This document shows, piece by piece, positions 1 through 7,283 of a DNA stretch of 37,173 nucleotides; position 1 is the first letter of the stretch, and every line of letters starts with the position of its first letter. The translations under genes were made by a program, and so were the position numbers. The notes beneath the pieces were generated by a model. It was given only the letters and a program-made list of their open reading frames with translations. It did no database searches and had not been told where the DNA came from. Source of the stretch: JANQLU01 sp964434955 (GTDB lineage Bacteria; Planctomycetota; Planctomycetia; Pirellulales; Pirellulaceae); assembly GCA_964434955.1 (NCBI GenBank), contig CAYSXI010000028.1:1-37173 (forward strand). The letters are read 5' to 3'.

Positions 1-886
1 CATAAGAATTGAAATACGAGTAACCGGCTTCAATGATTCGGCGTGGAGTGAGCGGCGTGTCGGGAGCTAAATGGAAAGTTCTTCCGTGTGCTTCCTGGCT
101 GCCAAAGAGATGACTGATGACCTCCGATACCCAATCGACAGGGATCACATTTCGGCTTTCTTCGCCGGTCATATCAAGTCGAATCGGCGTGTATCGTAAG
201 CCGTTCTCATCCGGTTGCACATTGCGAACAAGAAGAGAAATGAGTTTGAGGTAGTGGTAGATACCGTGGTACGTGTAGGTGTAACCTGTTTTCGAATCGC
301 CAGCGATTACCGCGGGGCGATAAACGGTCACTTGATTTAGATACTCTGCGGTTCGGACCAGGGTCTCCGCGCGAAACTTGCTCTCTTCGTACGGGTTCCG
401 GAATGTTTGACCGCAGTCCAAGTCGGCTTCCATAATCCGGTCGGTTCGGAATCCGCAAACATAGGCGGTCGAGACATAATGAAAGTCGTCGATTCCGCAT
501 TCTTTGCAAATCGCGAGAATGTTTTCGGTGCCGCCCACATTGGTTCGAGCAGGATCACCGTTTGAATTCTGGTCGAATGAAACGACGGCCGCGTTGTGAA
601 TGATGGATCGGCAGTTCTCGGTCAGCCATTGTTTGGCGGTTGAACTCAGCCCCAAGCCCTCCGTGCAAACGTCCGCAGCAAAGCTAACGGGACGCGGAAG
701 CGTTCGATCCAGTTCGTCTTCCCATTCCTTCACAATCGCTTCGACGCGTTCGCTTGCGACTTGATCGCTGGAACCGCGCACAACTGCACAAACCTGTTGC
801 CCGGAAAGCAACAAATCTTTGAGTAGATAACGGCCAAGAAGTCCCGTGGCCCCGGTAAGCAGTACGTAATTGGACAGCGGAGTCAT
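1..886 (-). CDS. NAD(P)-dependent extended SDR / thioester-reductase-like protein (3' end outside window)
   Basis: Partial gene: the frame is open from the ATG at 886 to the window edge (295 codons), so the C-terminus is missing. It starts with a Rossmann dinucleotide motif TGATGLLG (residues 11-18). IIHNAAVVSF (about 95-104), YVSTAYV (about 137-143) and NPYEESK (164-170, Tyr166/Lys170) match the active site of extended short-chain dehydrogenases. The overall look is that of the NAD_binding_4 group (thioester reductase or fatty acyl-CoA reductase domains) rather than a sugar epimerase, but the substrate cannot be read from this half. GGAAGGA lies directly before the ATG. It is probably the distal or a separate gene after the membrane protein gene on the same strand. 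Family is confident; the reaction is unknown. Confidence 0.85.
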   Translation of the reverse strand, partial: MTPLSNYVLLTGATGLLGRYLLKDLLLSGQQVCAVVRGSSDQVASERVEAIVKEWEDELDRTLPRPVSFAADVCTEGLGLSSTAKQWLTENCRSIIHNAAVVSFDQNSNGDPARTNVGGTENILAICKECGIDDFHYVSTAYVCGFRTDRIMEADLDCGQTFRNPYEESKFRAETLVRTAEYLNQVTVYRPAVIAGDSKTGYTYTYHGIYHYLKLISLLVRNVQPDENGLRYTPIRLDMTGEESRNVIPVDWVSEVISHLFGSQEAHGRTFHLAPDTPLTPRRIIEAGYSYFNSY

Positions 887-1068
887 TCCTTCCAAAAGCT
901 TATCAAGATGCCGCTATTGTGATTGAAAACGGGGGAAAACGCGACAGTGTAAAAAAATAGCCCGTTCGTGTCACGAGGTTAAAATGCGACAAAATGGAAA
1001 AGAATGCCCAAAAGTCACTCAAATTCGGGGGCGTCGCAAACTTTGGGGTGAATCGTCAACGCAAGAAC
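887..1068. promoter_or_regulatory. Intergenic region upstream of the SDR gene with an 11-bp palindrome
   Basis: About 180 bases between two minus-strand genes. It holds the perfect odd-centred palindrome TCGTGTCACGA at 966-976, about 80 bases upstream of the SDR start, next to an A/T tract (about 949-958). It could be a regulator site for the SDR gene or chance. No convincing -35/-10 pair was seen. Confidence 0.25.
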
Positions 1069-2730
1069 TCATTTTGTGGCGGTCAAATTTTTGATAAACC
1101 ACTTCTCGTTGATGTCGTTGATCGCAACCCTGTCTTCCAAGCTCGGACGGAAAACCGTCAGCAGGAACAAAGGTAAATACCAAGCGATATACATTCCGCC
1201 ACCAAATCCATGGCAGAACTGCAAGGCCATCATCACAGCGGCCGTGCAGCTAATCAATACTCCTAAATCCTTACGGATCGGCCAAAGTGCAAACGAAAAC
1301 GACAGGCCGAAAAATCCTGCCAACAAAGGAAGTCGGAACCAAGGGTCCCAGCCAACCGCCCAAACACCGCGAACGCCCACGACTTTGGGAAGCCAAAAGC
1401 CAAAGATTCTTTGCAAGTGGTACGTGAAATGAGCAAAATCCCTGGAAACGAATACCAGCGAACCAATCACCAGCAGGACGGATACAAGGAAACCAAGTAG
1501 AAACCGGACTCGGCCCCGCTCCCAATAAAAACTGAACCAAAGTGGCAATAGAAATAGGGGGTAGTAAAAGACGCCCGCGGCCAACCCAATCAGAAATCCG
1601 GAAAGGTAGGGACGCTTGTAGATCACGATAGCCCAGACAATCAGCAGCGCTGGCAACACATGGAATACAAGTCCCGCCGTGTCCGCAGTGAACGGCAACA
1701 TCAGGTACAAGGTCGCAACGGTCACGCCCAGGTGAAAATTGCCAAAATGCCAGTAGCCAATCAAAACAATTCCGGCCACGATCCCCAGTAGGCTGATGAT
1801 CGCCAGGATCTTGGTCGTGATTTCGAGCTGCCTTCCTGAGCCCGCCTCGTCACTGTCGGATTCCGGAACCTTGAATTCGCCACTGGCACTCACGAAAGTT
1901 GGAATGGCCGGGAAGATATGCATGAGCGCGAAGCCCGGGCCATGCTGATAGTAAATCTCGCCTTCTTCACCGTCGACGGCCTCCCGGTTCACCATTTTTA
2001 CCATGTGTCTGGCGCCATCGGTGCTATCGCTAACAGGCTGGCTTTGGGCGACATCGATGATGACGAATGCCAACATACTGCAGCCGAGAAATACCAGTCC
2101 GCCAACAGATAGGTTCGATTCCAACATCGGGCGGCGACGAAATCCCGGGTCCAACAAGATTCGAATCAGCAGCAAAAGCCCAAAACCAAAAAGCCAAAGG
2201 TAGCCATTTCGTTCGAGACGGACATTGAATGCAAACTCCGGATCCTCCATGAAGGGACTGTCGGCTGGCCGTTGTTGCCGAAGCTCGACCAGGAGTTCTG
2301 CACGATCCACTCGTTCCCGAACGGGCGACGACTGATTGGAGCTGCTTTTCTTTTCCCCTTGTGAGTCCGGCTCCCCTTTTGAGTCCGGCGATTTCGAATC
2401 CCTGGGAGGGGCCTGATTCTCTTGGTTGGCGGACTCCGGATTGGCGAGAAGACTGCCCGAGGGATCCGCAATCGAAGTTTGCCTCGCGTCATCGGCCGGC
2501 ATTCGAAAGTCGGCCATCTGCTCAACATGCGCGTCGTAGTACTCGCTTCTCAACTTTTGACCGTGCGTCACCATGAGGGCTCCAGGAGCCAATAGCACGA
2601 TCAGTATCAGGTCGAGGTTTCGAATGCTCCAAAACCGGTTGAACTTGAAGTACAAACCGATGATGAGGAGCGAAGCAACGTAGTACCACGACACCGAAGC
2701 AAGTTTTTCGAATCCAATTTGACTGCCCAT
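1069..2730 (-). CDS. Uncharacterised polytopic membrane protein
   Basis: A 553-residue protein that I do not recognise. The N-terminus has two hydrophobic helices (roughly residues 10-60). A hydrophilic Ser/Asp/Gln/Lys-rich stretch follows (about 75-160), then many membrane segments to the C-terminus, which ends in a charged tail (EDRVAINDINEKWFIKNL). The late aromatic-rich segments (FWLPKVVGVRGVWAVGWDP and GGMYIAWYLPLFLL) recall polytopic glycosyltransferases of the GT87/DUF2029 type, but I see no catalytic motif that proves it. ATG at 2730 is preferred over a TTG four codons upstream (2742). It lies 175 bases downstream of nhaA with a hairpin between them. Existence as a gene is secure; function is unknown. 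Confidence 0.75.
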   Translation of the reverse strand: MGSQIGFEKLASVSWYYVASLLIIGLYFKFNRFWSIRNLDLILIVLLAPGALMVTHGQKLRSEYYDAHVEQMADFRMPADDARQTSIADPSGSLLANPESANQENQAPPRDSKSPDSKGEPDSQGEKKSSSNQSSPVRERVDRAELLVELRQQRPADSPFMEDPEFAFNVRLERNGYLWLFGFGLLLLIRILLDPGFRRRPMLESNLSVGGLVFLGCSMLAFVIIDVAQSQPVSDSTDGARHMVKMVNREAVDGEEGEIYYQHGPGFALMHIFPAIPTFVSASGEFKVPESDSDEAGSGRQLEITTKILAIISLLGIVAGIVLIGYWHFGNFHLGVTVATLYLMLPFTADTAGLVFHVLPALLIVWAIVIYKRPYLSGFLIGLAAGVFYYPLFLLPLWFSFYWERGRVRFLLGFLVSVLLVIGSLVFVSRDFAHFTYHLQRIFGFWLPKVVGVRGVWAVGWDPWFRLPLLAGFFGLSFSFALWPIRKDLGVLISCTAAVMMALQFCHGFGGGMYIAWYLPLFLLTVFRPSLEDRVAINDINEKWFIKNLTATK

Positions 2731-2854
2731 GGGCGTCCGCAAACGTTCGAAAACAAAAAGGGATGGAATCTTACATCCTATGCGGAATCGCCGAAGGATG
2801 CATCGCCGATCATGAAAGAGAAGTCACAATTGAGGGTGAAATCCTACGAAAGAA

Positions 2855-2878
2855 CTGCCAGTCGATGGCAACTGGCAG
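2855..2878 (-). terminator. Possible terminator hairpin after nhaA
   Basis: A perfect 8-bp inverted repeat, CTGCCAGT and ACTGGCAG, encloses an 8-base loop just past the nhaA stop in the direction of its transcription. The following sequence is only moderately T-rich (TTCTTTCG), so it may be a weak Rho-independent terminator or an mRNA 3'-end structure. Confidence 0.4.
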
Positions 2879-2905
2879 AACTTGCGAATTGAGAAACGGA
2901 TCCCC

Positions 2906-4414
2906 TTAGGACTCTTTTTTCGCTTCCTTGCTTTCCGATTCGTTTGCCGGGTTTCCTTCCTTGAGGCCCAATACTCGGCCAAGGATCAAGGCGATAATGG
3001 CCGCACTGGCTGAGAACAATGCGCCCATCTTGGCAGCCCCCTGGTTAGGATCTGTCGAAGCAAAGGCCTGCCCGGAAACAAACAGGGCGACCGTCAAACC
3101 CAAGCCGGCGACGACTCCCGCGACGACCAGGTGCTTCAACTTCATTCCCGAGGGAAGGGGAATGCCGACCAGGGCACCGCCCCAAGAGAATAAAGTGATC
3201 CCGATCGTTTTACCAATGATCAACGATAGCAGGACGATCCAAGTCAGTCCGCTAATGTTGGAAAACTGAACGCCGGCATTGGCAAACGCAAAGAAGAAAA
3301 GCCCGAAATCGACGATTAACTTCAAGTCGTGCTCGAATCGATCGAGCGGGTTGTCTTCAACCTCGCCGGCCTCTTCTTTGAAGAACCCATCGTCTTTCTT
3401 CCCTGCCGGCAGGAAAGGCACGATGGGAACCAACGCCAGGGCCGGATGAAGGTGGGCACTGAACAAACCCCACCAGCTGAACGCACCGCCGATAACGATA
3501 TAAGGAACCCAACTGCGAACGTTTCTCGCTCGCAATGCAAAGGCCGTCAACATTCCTGGAATGACCCAAAGGACATTCAGCCATACCGGATCTTCTTTTG
3601 GATAGAAGAACGCGATAATCATCAGACCAATTCCATCGTCCGCGACAGCCAAAAGAAGCAAGAAACTGATGGCCGGATGGCCATTACCGAAGACCAGCCG
3701 AGCAATCAGCCAGGCCAATGCAATGTCGGTTGCGGTTGGGATTCCCCAGCCTCGATACCATTCCGCTTCCCCCATCACTGCCGTCAACAAGAAATAAACC
3801 CCGACTGGCCCAAGGACACCACCGATGGTTCCCAGGAGCGGATTGATGGCTTTTTTAACCGGATTCAATGCGCCACCGGGCAAGCAGGATTCGGTGATTT
3901 CTTTGGCAGCGATACCAAAAAAGATCACCATGAATATTTCATTGACGAAAAAGTGCATTGTGAAAAAGTGGAGCAGGTCGTGTCCGTCGTCGTGCTTTTC
4001 GCCTTTGGCATGGCCGTCCTTTGAATGTTCGCCAGCATCATCGCCATCATCATCGTGCGAATCGTTACCGGCCTTGCTCTTGTCTTTGTCCTGATCTTTG
4101 TTTTTGGCTTGATCGTCCGGCGTATCGCCCTTCTGGTCACCGTCTTCCTGAGGGAGGACCTTCCGCGAGACATTGGATTTCTTGTCGTCGTGTGCGTGTC
4201 CATCATCGTGATCATGTTTGTCGCCCTCGTGGCCGTGACCGTCATCTTTGTGATCGACCTTCACAAAGAATTCGTAGGTGTGGTCGACCACTTTGGAATA
4301 GAAATCGGGTGCAACATTGGAAACCACCAATGCCGCGACGACGCCCAGCAAAAGTGGGATCGAGAATTCCTGAAGAATGAAAACGTACTTGTTACCGGAT
4401 GAATGGGAACTCAT
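2906..4414 (-). CDS. nhaA: Na+/H+ antiporter NhaA with a large charged periplasmic insertion
   Basis: A 502-residue NhaA-family antiporter exchanging external H+ for cytoplasmic Na+ across the inner membrane. GWGIPTATDIALAWL (about 222-236) contains Asp230, matching E. coli Asp133. LAVADDGIGLMII (about 255-267) contains Asp259/Asp260, matching the ion-binding pair Asp163/Asp164. NEIFMVIFFGIAAKEI is the usual TM2 signature. The protein is about 110 residues longer than E. coli NhaA because residues about 54-146, between TM1 and TM2, are a low-complexity His/Asp/Lys/Gly stretch. In E. coli this position is the periplasmic beta-hairpin loop, so the insertion should face the periplasm. The C-terminus is Glu/Lys/Ser-rich. 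No clear Shine-Dalgarno precedes the ATG. Confidence 0.93.
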   Translation of the reverse strand: MSSHSSGNKYVFILQEFSIPLLLGVVAALVVSNVAPDFYSKVVDHTYEFFVKVDHKDDGHGHEGDKHDHDDGHAHDDKKSNVSRKVLPQEDGDQKGDTPDDQAKNKDQDKDKSKAGNDSHDDDGDDAGEHSKDGHAKGEKHDDGHDLLHFFTMHFFVNEIFMVIFFGIAAKEITESCLPGGALNPVKKAINPLLGTIGGVLGPVGVYFLLTAVMGEAEWYRGWGIPTATDIALAWLIARLVFGNGHPAISFLLLLAVADDGIGLMIIAFFYPKEDPVWLNVLWVIPGMLTAFALRARNVRSWVPYIVIGGAFSWWGLFSAHLHPALALVPIVPFLPAGKKDDGFFKEEAGEVEDNPLDRFEHDLKLIVDFGLFFFAFANAGVQFSNISGLTWIVLLSLIIGKTIGITLFSWGGALVGIPLPSGMKLKHLVVAGVVAGLGLTVALFVSGQAFASTDPNQGAAKMGALFSASAAIIALILGRVLGLKEGNPANESESKEAKKES

Positions 4415-4788
4415 GGCAATATCTGTCTAGACGTTTAGGCCGTTTGGATTGTTGAAGGAGCCGCAAAAGAGATGGTCAGCGACGACCGGCGCGGTCTGGA
4501 AACAAGTGCTTTGGTTTAACAAAAAAAGCCATTTTCCACAATCGAGCCTGCGTCGTCCGAAGTACCCCGGCAGGAAGTCAATCAAGTTGCGTCAAAAAAT
4601 AGATCACGACGACACCACCGCGAACGCTCCCAGCGGGAGATCGAGGTTTTTGCCGAAAATTCAGGTCCGTGATCGGCCAATCGTCAAAACTGGATCATTG
4701 GAACGGGAAAGATTTTCCCGAAGGGAGCAAAAACGGTCATCCTGCGGGAATCTATCCCAGCTCTTTTGAGTCGAATGGATGAGTTTCG
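4415..4788. other. Intergenic region between the nhaA start and the receiver-ATPase gene
   Basis: No gene supported in these 374 bases. They should hold the nhaA promoter (near 4415-4520, transcribed leftwards) and the 3' end of the receiver-ATPase transcript. Two short hairpins are visible: CTCCC-agc-GGGAG at 4627-4639 and CGGGAAA-gat-TTTCCCG at 4704-4720. Open frames here have no ribosome site and no recognisable product. Confidence 0.5.
4704..4720 (-). terminator. Possible terminator hairpin after the receiver-ATPase gene
   Basis: A perfect 7-bp stem (CGGGAAA / TTTCCCG) with a 3-base loop lies about 70 bases past the stop codon of the leftward gene ending at 4789. No T tract follows on that strand, so this is weak evidence for intrinsic termination. 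Confidence 0.3.
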
Positions 4789-5697
4789 CTAGACGGCGCT
4801 TGTCGGGTCAACCGGTTTGCGCCTTTTCACCATCGTGATTTTGTTGCCGGTTTCGTTGTGCCAGACGTCGTCCATGAATGAACGAATCAAGAGAAGACCC
4901 CGCCCACTGAGTTTGGAGAGGTTTTCCTCTTTCCTTGGATCCTCGACGGTTTCTGGATCAAATCCCGGTCCTTGATCGGCGACCGAAATTTCAAATTCGT
5001 CAGGCGTAAAGCGAGCCTGGATGCGAACCGTGCGATCGCAGTATGGGGCTTCGGATTGTCGCTCACCGACCAGCTTATAAAACTCGTTTTCTTCGCACTC
5101 TTTCAAATCCGATTCGACTTCCAGGTTTCCGTGGTACATCGCATTTGACATGGCTTCGTCGAGTGCCATTCCGATCTGAAGCTGATCCGTTGTACTCCAT
5201 GGAGGAAGATTGGATTGAAGTTGCTCAATCAACGGCCAGATCATTTCCGCGTCATTTTCAATCTCAAACTGAACATCAAAGTACTCGGTCGGCGCCAAGG
5301 AAACGACGGCATTCGAAGCCACTTTCTCGGCAACGCTGATTACCTTTTGGATCGTTCGAACCAAATCCCGACTCAACGCCGACTTGGGAGAATAGTTGAT
5401 GGCGCCTGCTCGTAGCGCCTCGAGCGCGATTTCTTCACTTCCCTGGGAGGTGATCAGGATGACGGGCAAACGCGGGTGAATTTTCTTTGTCGCCGCAACC
5501 AATTCCAGTCCGTTCATCCGAGGCATCTGAAGGTCCGTCACCACGATGTCCGGTAGCGGCCTCTCGTCGTAACGATCGATGGCCTCCTGGCCGTCGTTTA
5601 CCGTTTCGACGTTCCAGCCCTCGATGCAGCCGAGCAGTCCGGTAATCAAGCGTCGGTCGATCGGGTTATCGTCAACAACAAGTATGGAAGTCATCAC
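4789..5697 (-). CDS. Response regulator receiver fused to RsbW-like HATPase (anti-sigma/serine kinase type)
   Basis: A 302-residue two-domain signalling protein. Residues about 3-120 are a receiver domain with acidic pocket Asp9/Asp10, phospho-acceptor Asp55 (VVTDLQMP), Thr83 and Lys105. Residues about 140-295 are a GHKL ATPase of the HATPase_c_2 type. It has the N-box DEAMSNAMYHGN (Glu181, Asn185), a G1 box DQGPGFDP and a G2 box GRGLLLIRSFMDDV, as in RsbW/SpoIIAB anti-sigma kinases. No histidine dimerisation domain is present, so it is not a sensor kinase. Phosphorylation of the receiver probably gates a serine kinase or anti-sigma activity, but no partner anti-anti-sigma factor is in the window. 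The start could be either of two adjacent ATGs (5697 or 5694). No strong ribosome site. Confidence 0.88.
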   Translation of the reverse strand: MMTSILVVDDNPIDRRLITGLLGCIEGWNVETVNDGQEAIDRYDERPLPDIVVTDLQMPRMNGLELVAATKKIHPRLPVILITSQGSEEIALEALRAGAINYSPKSALSRDLVRTIQKVISVAEKVASNAVVSLAPTEYFDVQFEIENDAEMIWPLIEQLQSNLPPWSTTDQLQIGMALDEAMSNAMYHGNLEVESDLKECEENEFYKLVGERQSEAPYCDRTVRIQARFTPDEFEISVADQGPGFDPETVEDPRKEENLSKLSGRGLLLIRSFMDDVWHNETGNKITMVKRRKPVDPTSAV

Positions 5698-5699
5698 TT

Positions 5700-5754
5700 G
5701 CCGATTCTTGCGTGGGCTGGGCGGAGAATATTTTTATTCTCAAAGCCGATTCTT
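5700..5754 (-). promoter_or_regulatory. Leader with direct repeats flanking a hairpin, upstream of the receiver-ATPase gene
   Basis: The 10-base sequence gccgattctt occurs at 5700-5709 and again at 5745-5754. Between the copies is a hairpin GAGAAT-attttt-ATTCTC (5724-5741). The whole unit sits directly in front of the receiver-ATPase start codon. It may be a regulator site or an mRNA structure; no regulator is assigned. Confidence 0.25.
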
Positions 5755-5858
5755 AAAGGTCAAGCCTTCCAAAAGAAAAACTCGATTCTGAATCGTAAAT
5801 TCTGATCGGGAACTTGAATAGGCGGATCCCCGGTTCGTTTTCAATTCCCGCGAAAACA

Positions 5859-6584
5859 TCAAGCCAGGTCCATCGTCCGTACGTCAGCGAATTTGCCGCT
5901 TTCAACCAGATCCGGAAGCCGCGAAATCGTATCTTGAAGCATCGTCGCCGCTTTTTCTGGCGACGGCATTGCCTCCGTGTTTCTGGCCGCTTTGAGCTTT
6001 TCCACCGCCAAATATCGCGGATCCTCGGGTAATTCGCAAAGGTAGTCTTGCATCGCCGTGTCCACCAAACCTGGCGCCAGCGCGCAGAAGTGGGTTGATT
6101 CTTGCTCCCGCGCATAAAGCTGAATCAGCATGTTCAAAGCGGCCTTGGAGATGGAATAACCATTCCAACCGCGGTTCCCGTTGACGGCTGCTCCCGACGA
6201 GATGGCGACAACCTGCCGAATTTCCGAAATGGAACCAAACAAAATATCCAGCAATATTTTGTTCGCCCAAACATTGATATCCATCAAGCGATTTAGTTCA
6301 TCCAGCGACACCCGAGACATGTCGCGAATCTCTCCGAGGGCCCCCGCATTGAGGATCACGAGTTCCAGGGAGTCATTCTCGGAGAAGAATTTGGGGGCTT
6401 CGCTCTCGACCTTGGACCAATCCGTGAGGTCCAGGGAAAGAAACCGGTACTGCTCGAATTCCTCGAGTTTCGCGTTCGGGCGACGGCTGACGCCCCAGAC
6501 GTTCCAGCCAGATTCGAGATATCGGGCCGCCAAGGCTTCCCCGATTCCGCTGCTTGTTCCGGTGATCAAGACGGTTTGCGGCAT
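5859..6584 (-). CDS. Short-chain dehydrogenase/reductase (classical SDR)
   Basis: A 241-residue NAD(P)-dependent oxidoreductase. It has TGTSSGIG (residues 9-16) for cofactor binding, LNAGA (79-83), ISSGAA with catalytic Ser130, and YSISK with Tyr143/Lys147. The Ser-Tyr spacing of 13 is canonical. SRR after beta-2 (33-35) suggests NADP(H) preference. The frame stays open upstream for another 104 codons, but the start is set by GGAGG five bases before the ATG at 6584. The longer form would also overrun the neighbouring gene. The substrate is unknown. It lies 88 bases downstream of the one-helix membrane protein gene on the same strand and may share its transcript. Confidence 0.88.
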   Translation of the reverse strand: MPQTVLITGTSSGIGEALAARYLESGWNVWGVSRRPNAKLEEFEQYRFLSLDLTDWSKVESEAPKFFSENDSLELVILNAGALGEIRDMSRVSLDELNRLMDINVWANKILLDILFGSISEIRQVVAISSGAAVNGNRGWNGYSISKAALNMLIQLYAREQESTHFCALAPGLVDTAMQDYLCELPEDPRYLAVEKLKAARNTEAMPSPEKAATMLQDTISRLPDLVESGKFADVRTMDLA

Positions 6585-6672
6585 CGCGTCCTCCGTGAAT
6601 AGCAATTTGACCAGGCAGTTTGACTTCGCAGGGTGCGGCGAAAATCCGAACCGGTTGTCGATCGAGGTTCCG

Positions 6673-7158
6673 TTAGTAGTCGACTTCGTAAGTCGCCCGG
6701 GCGCCGCTTGGGAGCCGGGCATAAACTTCGATGTTTCGGATCGGGTAGTATCGCAAGTTAAGGCGGTTTGACGTTCGAGTTTGAAAACGATCAAGCTCAA
6801 AGACGCGCTCTTCTCCCGGCGCGAGCGGAAAGTCTTTTTCGTAAGCCATGTAGGAACGATTGATTCGAATAATGATGTTCGTCCATTCCTTTTCACCTTC
6901 GTTTTTGACCACCATCAGCCCGCCACCCGTTTTGGGACGATCACGAAGCTTTTGATCGTAAAATTCCTTGCGCGGAATTCCTTCGAGTCGGACCGAGGCT
7001 TCCAGTTCTTGTTCGTAAACGGGGGGAAGCACAATCCACAAAACCGAGATAGTAATGATCGGGACCGTGCACATCGCCGTCAGCAAAATGGTAAGCCAAC
7101 GCCGCGAAAGGATCGGCGAGGCGGCGATTCGAGTAGTCGGCTTGGCGACGTCGGACAT
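6673..7158 (-). CDS. Uncharacterised single-pass membrane protein
   Basis: A 161-residue protein I cannot assign. A short cytoplasmic N-terminus is followed by one membrane helix (about residues 22-46, WLTILLTAMCTVPIITISVL) and a hydrophilic extracytoplasmic domain of about 110 residues. That domain looks beta-rich: alternating hydrophobic strands, NEGEKEWTNIIIRINRS, and APGEERVFELDRF. It could be a small Ig-like fold. It is transcribed divergently from regB, with a 125-base gap containing a CRP-like palindrome, so the two may share regulation. Confidence 0.7.
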   Translation of the reverse strand: MSDVAKPTTRIAASPILSRRWLTILLTAMCTVPIITISVLWIVLPPVYEQELEASVRLEGIPRKEFYDQKLRDRPKTGGGLMVVKNEGEKEWTNIIIRINRSYMAYEKDFPLAPGEERVFELDRFQTRTSNRLNLRYYPIRNIEVYARLPSGARATYEVDY

Positions 7159-7195
7159 GAAACTTCTACTTCAAAGATCTGGATTTGCACTGATC

Positions 7196-7213
7196 GTGTG
7201 ACCCGATTCACAC
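7196..7213. promoter_or_regulatory. CRP/FNR-family-like operator TGTGA-N6-TCACA
   Basis: A perfect inverted repeat GTGTGA-cccgat-TCACAC. Its core TGTGA-N6-TCACA equals the consensus half-sites and spacing of the E. coli CRP site. It lies between two divergent genes, 38 bases from the leftward start (7158) and about 70 bases from the regB start, where an activator or repressor could reach both promoters. The binding protein is not encoded in the window. Confidence 0.5.
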
Positions 7214-7283
7214 CATAATATCAGTACCGCCATTCGACGCTAGTCAAAACGCCCAAAACTCCATTTGATTTGATTTCACCCGA

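Noticed and set aside
3329..4402. Long antisense frames opposite nhaA
   Set aside because: Their composition mirrors the repetitive His/Asp codons of nhaA on the other strand; no motif supports a protein.
4449..4769. 106-codon plus-strand frame between nhaA and the receiver-ATPase gene
   Set aside because: No ribosome site, no recognisable domain, basic low-complexity product; treated as chance.
6585..6896. 104-codon upstream extension of the SDR reading frame
   Set aside because: The SDR fold begins at the ATG 6584, which has GGAGG upstream; the extension overlaps the neighbouring membrane protein gene in another frame.
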